A stretch of 64,000 nucleotides of DNA from the NCBI RefSeq assembly GCF_013284245.2, contig NZ_CP085876.1:5518501-5582500 (forward strand), read 5' to 3'. Origin of the DNA: Brevibacillus sp. DP1.3A. Lineage in GTDB: Bacteria; Bacillota; Bacilli; Brevibacillales; Brevibacillaceae. Both the position numbers and the translations under genes were made by a program. Positions within the stretch are counted from its first letter, which is position 1. Every line of letters starts with the position of its first letter. The notes under the pieces were generated by a model, which was not told the origin of the DNA, made no database searches, and was given only the letters and a program-made list of their open reading frames with translations. Below are positions 22,923-31,681 of the stretch, one piece after another.

Positions 22923-24415
22923 CCAACAACTTCTGTCTTCTGGACCTCTTTCAAACCGTTAGGCAACCAGACGCGAAACACGGTCCCAGTTCCCAAGCTG
23001 CTTTGTACGTCAATTTTTCCACGATGATTTTCTACGATGGATTGGGTGATCGACAGCCCCAAGCCAGCACCTCCGCTTTTGCGTGCGCGTGAGGATTCAA
23101 TCCGATAGAAACGGTCGAATACATGCGGGACATGCTCCGGTGCGATCCCTGCCCCATTATCTCTGAACGTCAGTTCAATCCCATTGGCAATCTTGCTCAA
23201 TGTAAGCTCGATCTCACCGTTCACAGGGTCAGTATGCTGCACCGCATTTTGAAACAGATTGAGAATAACTTGCTTCATTCCGTCACAATCGAAAGTAGCC
23301 GTAACATTCGGTTCTACGCGGAAATGAACGTTTCGGTCACCTGCCAGGACCATGAGCTGCGATTCCATACTGTGCACGACCGCGTCCAACTGCCCTTCTT
23401 GCAAAAGAAAAGCCGGTTCCCGATCCATCCGAGCCAGGTAGAGCAAATCATTAACCAGTTTGTTCAGCCGCTCTGTCTCGCCGTACATGCTTTTCAAAGC
23501 TTTCTGCAAATGTTCGGGATTTGCCGCCGCACCGCGTAGCAGCACCTCCAAAAAACCATGGATGGATGTCAGCGGTGTTCGCAATTCGTGCGAAGCGTCT
23601 GCTACAAAGCGTCGCATCCGTTCTCCAGCTTCTTGCTCGATTTTAAAGGAGGTTTCCAACCGCTCCAGCATTCCGTTAAAGACCGCCGATAATTGATCAA
23701 TCTCCATTTGGCCTTGATCCATCGGCAGTCGTTCATCCAAATTACCCGCATTAATCCGCTCAACTGTAACCTCAATACGAGAAAGTGGGTTCAGCGTACG
23801 GCGGAGCACAGGCACATAGGTTAACAAGCCAATTAGCAAGGCGAGTGCAGATGCAGAGAAGAAAATGATCAGCTGTGGAAATAGCACTTCCCGCATCGAG
23901 CCGACAGGTGTACTCAGTTGTACGATTCCTTGCAGCTGTTCAGGTGATTTGATAGGTGCCAGCACGACTAAATAATCCTTCCCAGTGCTACCTTCCAAAA
24001 TTTTATATTTAAAAGTGCATACGCCACTAGCTAAGATCTCGCGGTATAAACTATCAGGAAAGCGTGGGGAATAGCCTTCGCTCGGATTCGCAAACAGCTC
24101 CGTCACATTGGCGTCGTTATCAATAAAGGCATACTTGATATCAGGTGTACGCAAGGAGAGCAACGCGCTGACATACTGATCGTATTTCGGGAGCGTTTCC
24201 GTATCTTCCAAGACCTGATAAGGAACGGTAACTGCCAGATTTAACAAGCTTTCCGCTTTGCTGCGAAACAAGAACTGCTCCATCAATAAGTATTGAATCA
24301 TGCCGATTAGAAGCAGCAACCCAGATAAGATAAATAACGAACGTGACAAAAGCTGATAACGCAAAGAGTTCGGTTCTAGGAAGGCGGCCCATTGATTGTT
24401 TCGATTCATCGTCAT
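22919..24415 (-). CDS. Two-component sensor histidine kinase
   Basis: A 498-residue membrane kinase: TM1 about residues 26-48, an extracytoplasmic sensor region to about 178, TM2 about 180-200, HAMP (RRTLNPLSRIEVTVERINAG), HisKA with the phospho-acceptor His276 in ASHELRTPL, and a C-terminal HATPase with NLFQNAVQHT, DNGAGIAPEH and GGAGLGLSI boxes. The start codon overlaps the response regulator stop (ATGA), so they are coupled. The signal is unknown. It belongs to the PhoR/BaeS-like group. Confidence 0.93.
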   Translation of the reverse strand: MTMNRNNQWAAFLEPNSLRYQLLSRSLFILSGLLLLIGMIQYLLMEQFLFRSKAESLLNLAVTVPYQVLEDTETLPKYDQYVSALLSLRTPDIKYAFIDNDANVTELFANPSEGYSPRFPDSLYREILASGVCTFKYKILEGSTGKDYLVVLAPIKSPEQLQGIVQLSTPVGSMREVLFPQLIIFFSASALALLIGLLTYVPVLRRTLNPLSRIEVTVERINAGNLDERLPMDQGQMEIDQLSAVFNGMLERLETSFKIEQEAGERMRRFVADASHELRTPLTSIHGFLEVLLRGAAANPEHLQKALKSMYGETERLNKLVNDLLYLARMDREPAFLLQEGQLDAVVHSMESQLMVLAGDRNVHFRVEPNVTATFDCDGMKQVILNLFQNAVQHTDPVNGEIELTLSKIANGIELTFRDNGAGIAPEHVPHVFDRFYRIESSRARKSGGAGLGLSITQSIVENHRGKIDVQSSLGTGTVFRVWLPNGLKEVQKTEVVG

Positions 24416-25095
24416 ACAAAATCAACCCGATAGCCCGCACCGCGCAATGTGCGAATGATTCGATGCTGACGATCGTTCAGTTTGTCACGCAGGGAGCGAA
24501 TATACACCTCGACAATGTTCTCCTCCCCACCGAAATCATAGCCCCACACGTTATCCAAAATCATTGGTTTACTCAGCACCAAGCCGTGATTCGTCACCAA
24601 ATATTTCAGCAAAGAGTATTCCGTTGGCGATAGCTCTAGAAGCGTTTCCTCGTAGGTAATTTCCTTTCGCCTGTCATCGATCTGGAAGGGGCCGAGATGT
24701 ACCTTGGAGAGCAGATGTGGGTAATGATTGCGAATGCGCGCATGAATACGGGCAAGTAGCTCCTCAAAGCTAAACGGCTTGATCATATAATCATCGGCAC
24801 CAAGCGTCAGCCCTTTTACCCGATCCTCCACGTCTTCTCTGGCTGTCAGCATGATCGTTGCTACATTCTGTATCTTTTTCAACATCCGGCATACCTCGAA
24901 GCCGTCCATGCCTGGCATCATCACATCGAGAATGACGACATGGGGCTGATGCTCCTTTACCATGGTCACGGCAGTCATCCCATCTTGTGCCGTCAATACT
25001 TGAAAACCTTCATTTTCAAGACCCATCTCCAAAAATTGCAGGATGGTCGGTTCATCATCGACAAGCAATATTTTAATGCCTTTGTTTAGGCTCAT
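24412..25095 (-). CDS. OmpR/PhoB-family response regulator
   Basis: A 227-residue regulator. The receiver domain has the phosphorylation site Asp57 in VVILDVMMPGMDG, the acidic pocket VDDE and the conserved Lys in IKPFSFEELLARI. The C-terminal winged helix includes LSPTEYSLLKYLVTNHGLVLSK and YIRSLRDKL. I use ATG 25095 with GAGGTGAAAG upstream; an earlier GTG is inferior. Four CTGAA-type direct repeats at 11-bp spacing lie upstream (25140-25178) and the same motif recurs before yceI, suggesting autoregulation and a shared regulon. Confidence 0.92.
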   Translation of the reverse strand: MSLNKGIKILLVDDEPTILQFLEMGLENEGFQVLTAQDGMTAVTMVKEHQPHVVILDVMMPGMDGFEVCRMLKKIQNVATIMLTAREDVEDRVKGLTLGADDYMIKPFSFEELLARIHARIRNHYPHLLSKVHLGPFQIDDRRKEITYEETLLELSPTEYSLLKYLVTNHGLVLSKPMILDNVWGYDFGGEENIVEVYIRSLRDKLNDRQHRIIRTLRGAGYRVDFV

Positions 25096-25139
25096 TTCTT
25101 TCACCTCACCTCTATTTTACCTGAACAGGCCAAGAGTAG

Positions 25140-25178
25140 CTGAATGTTTGCTGAATATGCCCTGAGTACGAGCTGAAA
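25140..25178 (-). promoter_or_regulatory. 11-bp phased direct repeats before the response regulator gene
   Basis: CTGAAT, CTGAAT, CTGAGT and CTGAAA (plus-strand reading) begin at 25140, 25151, 25162 and 25173: exact 11-bp steps, one helical turn each. Read toward the regulator gene they are TTTCAG-type repeats. Tandem repeats with this phasing are the normal binding sites of OmpR/PhoB-family dimers. Confidence 0.75.
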
Positions 25179-25251
25179 GCTTTTGATAGTACAGCAACCC
25201 AATAAATGTAAATTTAATATAAAAAACGTTGATAATTCTCTTACCATTGCA

Positions 25252-25279
25252 CTTTCAACAAACTTTCAGCCAGCTTTCA
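25252..25279 (+). promoter_or_regulatory. 11-bp phased direct repeats before yceI
   Basis: CTTTCA occurs at 25252, 25263 and 25274, again at exact 11-bp steps. In the direction of yceI transcription the repeats have the same orientation (TTTCAA/TTTCAG) as the array facing the regulator gene. A CATAAT hexamer about 22 bases downstream could be the -10, so the array would sit at or above the -35. Confidence 0.75.
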
Positions 25280-25371
25280 AGCCCCACTCAGCTTCCTCTC
25301 TCATAATGATCCCTGCGTAGTCAAATACATACGACAATCTGAACACTTCAAAACATGGAGGTTATACAATA

Positions 25372-26058
25372 ATGAAAAAGAATTCGGTTATCCTGACAGC
25401 ATCAGTTGCCACGCTTGTGGTCGGTATCGGAGGTTACATGCTCTATGACTATTTCGTGGGAAACCATGTGGAGATTCAGCCTGCAGCTGCGGTAACCACA
25501 GCCTCATCTACCGCTTTGTCAACACCTTTGACAGCAGATCAACTGAATAAAAAATGGACAATCAATGACCAGTCCAAAGTCTATTTCTCCGTAACTACGT
25601 CGAAAGAAACGGTAAACTTTGAAATGGACGGCATTACTGGTAGCTGGGATGTAAACCTCTCTGCACCAGATCAAATGAAAGCAACAGCTTCCGCAGACTT
25701 GAATAAGCTGAACTCCGGTAATGAAAAGCGCGACACCCATATCAAATCTCCAGATTACTTTGATACAGCCGTGAACCCTGCAGCTACATTTGAAGCGAAA
25801 TCTTTTGAGAACTGGCCAACCACTTGGACAGAAGGCCAAAAAGCTTCGTTCACCATCAATGGCGTCCTGACCGTAAAAGGACTTGCCAAAGACGTGAAAA
25901 TTAATGCTGACGCGATTTATTCCCAAGGCAAGCTGCAGTTGGAAGGAACGTCCGTCGTAACGTTTGGTGACTTCGGATTGACTAGCCCTCATACAATCGT
26001 GGCCAAAACGGAAGAAAACATTAACATTACATTGCGACTCGCGCTGGATGCTGTTTAA
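25372..26058 (+). CDS. Membrane-anchored YceI-family protein
   Basis: A 228-residue protein with an N-terminal signal anchor (VILTASVATLVVGIGGYMLYDYFV) and a YceI lipocalin-like domain from about residue 60 (WTINDQSKVYFSVTT, NSGNEKRDTHIKSPDYFD, GVLTVKGLAKDVKI). YceI proteins bind polyisoprenoid lipids in a beta-barrel and are often linked to stress or respiratory quinones. GGAGG precedes the ATG. The upstream operator repeats suggest direct control by the divergent two-component system. A terminator follows. Confidence 0.9.
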   Translation: MKKNSVILTASVATLVVGIGGYMLYDYFVGNHVEIQPAAAVTTASSTALSTPLTADQLNKKWTINDQSKVYFSVTTSKETVNFEMDGITGSWDVNLSAPDQMKATASADLNKLNSGNEKRDTHIKSPDYFDTAVNPAATFEAKSFENWPTTWTEGQKASFTINGVLTVKGLAKDVKINADAIYSQGKLQLEGTSVVTFGDFGLTSPHTIVAKTEENINITLRLALDAV

Positions 26059-26086
26059 TCAATCGCTTTTCGCAGGAATTGCTTCG

Positions 26087-26119
26087 AGAGACGTCTGACA
26101 TTCACAGACGTCTTTTTTC
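26087..26119 (+). terminator. Terminator of yceI
   Basis: AGACGTCTG and CAGACGTCT pair around a short loop, followed by TTTTTT. Confidence 0.85.
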
Positions 26120-26140
26120 ACAGTTTTTTACATTGTAATA

Positions 26141-26169
26141 TTGACATTGTTAAAACGTTATCATAACAT
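26141..26169 (+). promoter_or_regulatory. Promoter of the nrtR-pncA-nadD operon
   Basis: TTGACA and TAACAT are separated by 17 bases. The spacer contains GTTAAAACGTTATC, an imperfect dyad that could be the NrtR operator; this is not verified. Confidence 0.6.
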
Positions 26170-26212
26170 AAAAGCATGATATCAGATTCGAGCAAACGGA
26201 AAGGATGATCTT

Positions 26213-27001
26213 GTGAGTACGTCACCCCTTCGAGCCAAACGCATCCACTATCGTACCAAAAAGTACCGCTCGCCGGATGGACTTCCTACAGATATTTGCC
26301 TCTTTACGATCCTTTCCATCCCGCGCCAAACGAAAACAAAATCACTGCCACTCAAGCAATTGGCCGTCCTTTTGATCAAGCGAAAAAGCGATACATTTGG
26401 AGAGCAATGGGCCTTACCCGGCGGATTTTCCCATGAATCGGAGACACTGGACGAATGCGCCTATCGTGAATTGAAAGAAGAGACGAATATTGACCGCGAT
26501 GTACACATCGAGCAGTTGAAGACGTACTACAAGCCAGGTAGAGACCCTCGTGGTTGGATCCCGAGTGTTGCCTATGTCTCCCTCGTTCATGAAGATTTAT
26601 TGAAACACACACAGGCTAGCGACGATGCATCAGACGCGCTGCTGTTTCCGATTGAAGAAGCTTTTGCCCTCAACCTTGCTTTTGATCATCGTGAAATTTT
26701 GACTGACGCCTTACAGCGAGTTCGTGAGCAGATGCTGCAAACGACTATCGCCAAAGCGTTTTTGCCAGATGAGTTTACCTTGAGCGAACTGCTGCAAGTG
26801 ATCGAGACCGTCGTTCCGTCCTTTTCGGCAAAAGATCGCGGAAATTTCGAGCGGCGCTTGCTTGCGACAACCAGACGGCAAGGATTGCTCGAGCCAGTTC
26901 TATCAGCTGACGGACAGCCTGTCTACTCGACCGAGTTTTCGAATTCACCAGCCAAGCTCTATCGCTTTACAGGCTTTACCCCAACTGCCATGATTTACTG
27001 A
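26213..27001 (+). CDS. nrtR: NrtR-type Nudix transcriptional regulator
   Basis: A 262-residue two-domain protein. The N-terminal Nudix domain has a full-looking Nudix box at about residues 71-93 (GGFSHESETLDECAYRELKE plus ETNI). The C-terminal third (FTLSELLQVIETVVPSF, FERRLLATTRRQGLLEPV) is the winged helix of NrtR regulators, which sense ADP-ribose and repress NAD salvage genes. The next two genes are pncA and nadD, which matches that role exactly. Translation starts at GTG after AAAGGATGA. An intact Nudix box means that hydrolysis may be retained. Confidence 0.88.
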   Translation: MSTSPLRAKRIHYRTKKYRSPDGLPTDICLFTILSIPRQTKTKSLPLKQLAVLLIKRKSDTFGEQWALPGGFSHESETLDECAYRELKEETNIDRDVHIEQLKTYYKPGRDPRGWIPSVAYVSLVHEDLLKHTQASDDASDALLFPIEEAFALNLAFDHREILTDALQRVREQMLQTTIAKAFLPDEFTLSELLQVIETVVPSFSAKDRGNFERRLLATTRRQGLLEPVLSADGQPVYSTEFSNSPAKLYRFTGFTPTAMIY

Positions 27002-27029
27002 AAAAGTCCACATTCAGGAGGTTTTTGCC

Positions 27030-27575
27030 ATGAAAGCTTTGATTGTGATCGACTACACGAATGATTTTGTCGCGACAGATGGTGCATTGACTTGTGGAGA
27101 GCCTGGTCAGGCTATTGAAAGACGCATTGGAGAGCTGATCCGCGACTTCCTCGCAGAAGGCGACTTTGTCGTCATGGCAGTCGACGCTCATCGCGAGCAG
27201 GACCCGTATCACCCTGAGACAGGACTCTACCCTCCGCACAACATTATCGGGACGGCTGGACGGAATTTGTATGGCAGCATTCAGGAGATTTACGAGGAAT
27301 TCGAAGATACGATTCACTGGATGGATAAGACGCGCTACAGTGCTTTCCAAGGTACCGACCTTGCGCTATTGTTGCGTACGAGAGGTATTACCGAGATTCA
27401 TCTGGTAGGTGTCTGCACGGACATTTGTGTACTCCATACAGCGATTGAAGGCTTCTATAACGGCTTTTCTGTCGTCATCCACGAGGATGCTGTAGCGAGC
27501 TTTCTTCCAGAAGGCCACAAATGGGCTCTCGGTCATTTTCAGAACCAGCTTGGCATGACTGTTCGAAAAAAATAA
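27030..27575 (+). CDS. pncA: Nicotinamidase PncA
   Basis: A 181-residue cysteine hydrolase that deamidates nicotinamide to nicotinate in the NAD salvage path. The triad is visible: Asp8 (VIDYTNDF), Lys100 (MDKTRYSAF) and Cys133 in GVCTDICVLHTA; the metal site uses Asp52 and His54 in VDAH plus a downstream His. The sequence is close to B. subtilis PncA from memory. It lies 28 bases after nrtR and 29 before nadD in one operon; AGGAGG precedes the ATG. Confidence 0.93.
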   Translation: MKALIVIDYTNDFVATDGALTCGEPGQAIERRIGELIRDFLAEGDFVVMAVDAHREQDPYHPETGLYPPHNIIGTAGRNLYGSIQEIYEEFEDTIHWMDKTRYSAFQGTDLALLLRTRGITEIHLVGVCTDICVLHTAIEGFYNGFSVVIHEDAVASFLPEGHKWALGHFQNQLGMTVRKK

Positions 27576-27604
27576 CAGGCTCATGACGATAGGAGGCAAT
27601 TTTT

Positions 27605-28243
27605 ATGCGAATCGGCATTTATGGCAGCAGCTTTGATCCCATAACCTATAGCCATTTGTTCACCGCAGCGACCGTCGCTCACCGGAGACGACTGGACAAA
27701 GTCATTTTCGTACCATGCTCTTCAAAGCGTCATGATAAAAAATTGCAGACAGAGGACGTCCATCGCTTGCACATGCTCAAACTGGCTTTAGCAAGCAGTA
27801 CACACAAAACAAACAAATATGACGAACCTCTTTTCGAGATTTCTACAGTCGAGATGGATGCCTTGCCAGGTGAAACCTATACGTACGATACGATGATGCA
27901 CATGAAAAAGAAGTACCCGAACGACGAGCTCTTTTTCATCATGGGGTCGGATTTGTTAGAGGGACTGTCGAACTGGGGTAACGCTGAAAAGCTGATCGCA
28001 GGCTTCAACTTCATCGTGATGTCGCGTGAAGGCTATCCGACCGCTGACCTGATCGCCGAGGACGCGCTGCTGCGCAATCACGACGAGCATTTTCTCATTA
28101 TGAGCAAAGGCATCAACATGGGAATCAGCTCTACCTACATCCGAGACGAAATCCGCAAGGGCGGCGATCCCAGCTTCCTGTTGCCGGATGCTTGCCTTCA
28201 GTACATTTATGAAAAAGGAATCTACAAAGAGCCCTACGTATAA
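27605..28243 (+). CDS. nadD: Nicotinate-nucleotide adenylyltransferase, NadD-like
   Basis: A 212-residue nucleotidyltransferase that would adenylate nicotinate mononucleotide. GSSFDPITYSHLF is the position of the usual GGxFDPxHxGH motif, but the first His is Thr and the Gly before the second His is Ser. ISSTYIRDEIRKG is the second signature (SSTxIR). The protein ends YIYEKGIYKEPYV. Its place after nrtR-pncA supports a salvage role; it may be a second copy beside a housekeeping NadD elsewhere. ATAGGAGG precedes the ATG. Confidence 0.85.
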   Translation: MRIGIYGSSFDPITYSHLFTAATVAHRRRLDKVIFVPCSSKRHDKKLQTEDVHRLHMLKLALASSTHKTNKYDEPLFEISTVEMDALPGETYTYDTMMHMKKKYPNDELFFIMGSDLLEGLSNWGNAEKLIAGFNFIVMSREGYPTADLIAEDALLRNHDEHFLIMSKGINMGISSTYIRDEIRKGGDPSFLLPDACLQYIYEKGIYKEPYV

Positions 28244-28254
28244 TCTCAAAAAGA

Positions 28255-28288
28255 AAAACAGCCGAACCTGGTGTCGGCTGTTTTTTTG
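28255..28288. terminator. Bidirectional terminator after nadD
   Basis: AAACAGCCGA and TCGGCTGTTT pair around a short loop between convergent genes; T runs occur on both strands. Confidence 0.85.
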
Positions 28289-28296
28289 TCGTCTCA

Positions 28297-29202
28297 TCAA
28301 CGATTAAGAGTATTAGCAATTGCAGGTTGTCGTATCTTTTTCTGATAGTTCACCAAGCAAATACTGCACACGATCAATACCAGACCAGCGATGAGCGAAT
28401 ACGTAACCGGCTCGTCCATGAAAATGGTACCCGTGACGACTGCGATGAGCGGTACGAGAAACGTAAAGGCGGCCACCTTGCTCGCTTCGCCTGCATTCAC
28501 GAGCCCAAAGTAAATGACAATGGCAATCGGTACACCAAATGTAGCGCCATAGCTGAGACCGATCAGATACGGAACATTCCAGACAATGTCGGACCAGCTC
28601 TCTACGCCTGTCCCCAAAAGAGTTAAGGCCGCGCCACCGATGATGCATTGCATGGCAACCATCCACAGCGAATCTACCTTGGCACTAACTTTTTTCACAT
28701 AGATCACGCCCAGCGCCCACGTAAGAGCCGTCAACAAACCTAAAATAACGCCCACGATGGAAACCTGTCCAGTCAGTCCATCTGCACTGACCGCAAGTAT
28801 CCCGAGGAATCCCATGATCAGCCCGATGACCTTGAGGACCGTCATGCTCTCACCCAGCCACAACCAGGCAAAGAGTCCAATCAAGATTGGCTGGAAGTAC
28901 ACCAACACAGAGAATAATCCACCTGGCAAATACACGAGTCCAACCGTCTGAATGCCGTAAAAGCACAAGGTATTCAGAAAGGCAGATATACAATAGCGCA
29001 ACCAGTTTTCACGCCAGTTGATCTTTTTCCATTTCGGTAAAATGAATAAAGCGAGCAGAAGTCCGCCAATCAGCGAACGCATTCCTGCGAATAAAATCGG
29101 TGGCGTATAAGCGAGTGACATTTTGTAGATCGACCAGCTTAATCCCCACATCAATACCAAACTTGCAATAGCAACAACAGTCTTACCCGAAAACTTTCCC
29201 AC
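28297..29202 (-). CDS. EamA/DMT-superfamily transporter
   Basis: A 301-residue membrane protein with ten hydrophobic segments in two EamA repeats (start VVAIASLVLMWGLSWSIYKM; second repeat from about residue 150, GVILGLLTALTWALGVIYVKK). Such proteins export amino acids or metabolites; the substrate is unknown. Translation starts at GTG 29202 after GGGAGG. It is monocistronic and converges on the nadD operon. Confidence 0.88.
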   Translation of the reverse strand: MGKFSGKTVVAIASLVLMWGLSWSIYKMSLAYTPPILFAGMRSLIGGLLLALFILPKWKKINWRENWLRYCISAFLNTLCFYGIQTVGLVYLPGGLFSVLVYFQPILIGLFAWLWLGESMTVLKVIGLIMGFLGILAVSADGLTGQVSIVGVILGLLTALTWALGVIYVKKVSAKVDSLWMVAMQCIIGGAALTLLGTGVESWSDIVWNVPYLIGLSYGATFGVPIAIVIYFGLVNAGEASKVAAFTFLVPLIAVVTGTIFMDEPVTYSLIAGLVLIVCSICLVNYQKKIRQPAIANTLNR

Positions 29203-29267
29203 GAGGGGCCTCCCTTTCTAGCTGCACACTTGCTCTTATGTTTTTGTCCGCCTCTTATAGTACCACA

Positions 29268-29301
29268 CGAAAGAAGAAGCCGGATGTTCTCACCCGGCTT
29301 T
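29268..29301 (-). terminator. Terminator of the GGDEF-EAL gene
   Basis: AAGCCGG and CCGGCTT pair on the minus strand, followed by CTTCTTT. Confidence 0.65.
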
Positions 29302-29314
29302 GCTTCCTGCCATA

Positions 29315-31441
29315 TTATTGCAGCTCTTGGCGCAGGAACTGGTCGAAAGCATCTGTCGGAAGCGGCTTGCTGAACAGATAGCCTTGACCGTGGTCGCAGC
29401 CATTTTCCTTCAAAGCCGCTACTTGATCATGGAGCTCAATTCCCTCTGCGATGACATTCATATTGAGACTTTGCGCGATCGTGACAATCGCTTTTACAAT
29501 CGCTTGACTCTCTTGGTTGTGATGAATGTCGCGAATAAATGAGGCGTCAATTTTGATGGTATCGACTGGCAAGCTTTTAATATAACTAAACGAGCTATAG
29601 CCTGTCCCAAAATCATCAATCGAAATTTGGATGCCGATGTCCCGAATCTGTTGCAGGACTGCCGTTGCCTCTTCCATTTTGACAAAAATACTCTCCGTAA
29701 TCTCGAGCTCTAACCAATCAGGAGACAGATTGGTTTCCCGAAGAATATCCTTGATCATCTCGACCAGATCTTTTTGATAGATCTGTCTCGCTGACAAATT
29801 CACAGAGACCTTCAGGGTATATCCTTGATCGTGCCAGATTTTATTTTGTTTGCACGCCTGTTTCAAAATCCATTCCCCAAGCGCCAGAATCATTCCTGTC
29901 TCCTCAGCGATAGGAATAAAGCGATTCGGCGGGATGATGCCCAGCTCTGGATGCACCCATCTGACGAGCGCCTCCATGCCTGTCATCGAACTTGTCACAA
30001 TATCGATTTTGGGCTGATAGTAAATTTGGAACTGCTCTTGTTCAATGGCTTTCCGCATCTCATTTTCCATCAAAATGCGCTCCAGCGACTTCGCCTCCAT
30101 CGTTGGATCGAAAAAGTCATAGCCATTCTTCCCACGTGACTTCACTGTATATAAGGCCGTATCGGCCCTTTTCAACAAATCTTCGGGATTGTCCCCATCC
30201 TGCGGGTACATGGCGATACCGATGCTGCACGACACGTTGAACGCATGACCCTCTAATTCAAACGGCCGCTGTAACTGATTCATGATCTGCTCTGCCAATG
30301 CAGTCGCTTCGCTTCGATCTTGTAGATGGTTCTGCAAAATCGTAAATTCGTCTCCACCCAACCTGGCCACGACATCTCCTTGTTTTAGGCATGCCTGTAG
30401 ACGCTTTGATGCTTCGATCAGCAACATATCCCCTACGTCATGACCGAACGAATCATTCACATCCTTAAAGCGATCCATGTCTAAAAACAACACAGCCAGA
30501 TTCGATTGGAAACGCTTGGCCTGCATCATTTCCTTGCTGAGCTGTTGAACATACATCCGTCGATTCGGCAGGTCTGTCAACGCATCGTGATAAGCCAAGT
30601 GGTGAATGGTCTCTTCGGACTGTTTCCGGTCTGTGACGTCACGGGTAACGAGGAGCAGCTTGGTCACATTTCCTTCTTCATCCGTGATCGGATTGATTTT
30701 GCTTTCTGTCCAGATCACATCGTTTCTTTGGGTGTTAATCCGGCACTCCACCATGTACTCTTTACGTGTAGAGAAGGCATGCTGAATCGCATAAGCAAAA
30801 ATATCTCGGTCATCCTCCACAATCCACTCGAACAGGTTATGGATTTCCTCATCAGGAACGGTATGCTCCCATACCCGCTTATGAGACGGGGACAAATAGA
30901 GGAATTCCCCATCCAGGTTGATGATGCTGATGATATCCGATGTGTTTTCCGCGATAATGCGATACTTTTCTTCACTCCGCTTGAGCTCGTCTTCCATCAG
31001 CTTACGACATGTGATATCACTGCGAATGGAAAGGTATTGATAGATTTCGCCCTCTTGGTTCTTAAATGGCACGATGGTTGTATCGACCCAATAATAGCTG
31101 CCATCTTTGGCGCGATTACGAATTTCCCCCCGCCAGACCTGGCCAGATCGAATGCAAGACCACATTTCTTTAAAAAAGCCTTGCGGATGGTAACCCGAAT
31201 TAAGAATACGATGGTCTTTTCCAATCAATTCGCTTCGTTCGTATTTCGATATGCGGCAAAATTGCTCATTTGCCCGCAAAATAATCCCCTTATGGTCCGT
31301 AATTGCCAAGATCGTGGATTGGTCCAAAGCGTATTTGACATCTGCCAGCTCATTCACAACCATGTTCAGCTCACCATCTTTTTCGCGTAGTAGCCCAGCC
31401 CAATCTTGGGGTGTCAGTGAAGATAACATTTGGTTATTCAT
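29315..31441 (-). CDS. PAS-PAS-GGDEF-EAL cyclic di-GMP signalling protein
   Basis: A 708-residue cytosolic protein: PAS at about residues 35-150 (LAITDHKGIILRANEQFCRIS), PAS/PAC at about 165-275, GGDEF at about 290-450 with the active-site motif GGDEF (VARLGGDEFTIL), and EAL at about 465-705 with EALVRW, NLSARQ, ELEITES and DDFGTGYSS intact. Both synthesis and hydrolysis of c-di-GMP are possible; the PAS modules probably decide by sensing redox, oxygen or a ligand. I use ATG 31441 after AGGAGA, not the upstream ATG. A c-di-GMP riboswitch lies 15 kb away at 46.36 kb. Confidence 0.93.
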   Translation of the reverse strand: MNNQMLSSLTPQDWAGLLREKDGELNMVVNELADVKYALDQSTILAITDHKGIILRANEQFCRISKYERSELIGKDHRILNSGYHPQGFFKEMWSCIRSGQVWRGEIRNRAKDGSYYWVDTTIVPFKNQEGEIYQYLSIRSDITCRKLMEDELKRSEEKYRIIAENTSDIISIINLDGEFLYLSPSHKRVWEHTVPDEEIHNLFEWIVEDDRDIFAYAIQHAFSTRKEYMVECRINTQRNDVIWTESKINPITDEEGNVTKLLLVTRDVTDRKQSEETIHHLAYHDALTDLPNRRMYVQQLSKEMMQAKRFQSNLAVLFLDMDRFKDVNDSFGHDVGDMLLIEASKRLQACLKQGDVVARLGGDEFTILQNHLQDRSEATALAEQIMNQLQRPFELEGHAFNVSCSIGIAMYPQDGDNPEDLLKRADTALYTVKSRGKNGYDFFDPTMEAKSLERILMENEMRKAIEQEQFQIYYQPKIDIVTSSMTGMEALVRWVHPELGIIPPNRFIPIAEETGMILALGEWILKQACKQNKIWHDQGYTLKVSVNLSARQIYQKDLVEMIKDILRETNLSPDWLELEITESIFVKMEEATAVLQQIRDIGIQISIDDFGTGYSSFSYIKSLPVDTIKIDASFIRDIHHNQESQAIVKAIVTIAQSLNMNVIAEGIELHDQVAALKENGCDHGQGYLFSKPLPTDAFDQFLRQELQ

Positions 31442-31610
31442 TTCAATCTCCTGTTTATACTTTCGAATACAGTCAAAAAAAATGATCCTTACAGAAGGAT
31501 CGTAACGTTCAGAATACAAGTTCGTTCCATTTTACCATGTTTTTCCGAAAGTTCAACGAGAACAGCTGCGGTAGAAACAACATTTTTGCAAACTTCATGA
31601 GGTGTCCATA

Positions 31611-31650
31611 CGAAAAAAATGAACCAGTGCACGTAGCCTGGCTCACTTTT
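31611..31650 (-). terminator. Terminator of the hydroxy-acid oxidase gene
   Basis: GAGCCAGG and CTGGTTC pair on the minus strand, followed by ATTTTTTTCG. Confidence 0.75.
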
Positions 31651-31681
31651 TTCAACAATGGGTATGATTGGCCTGTTTCCC

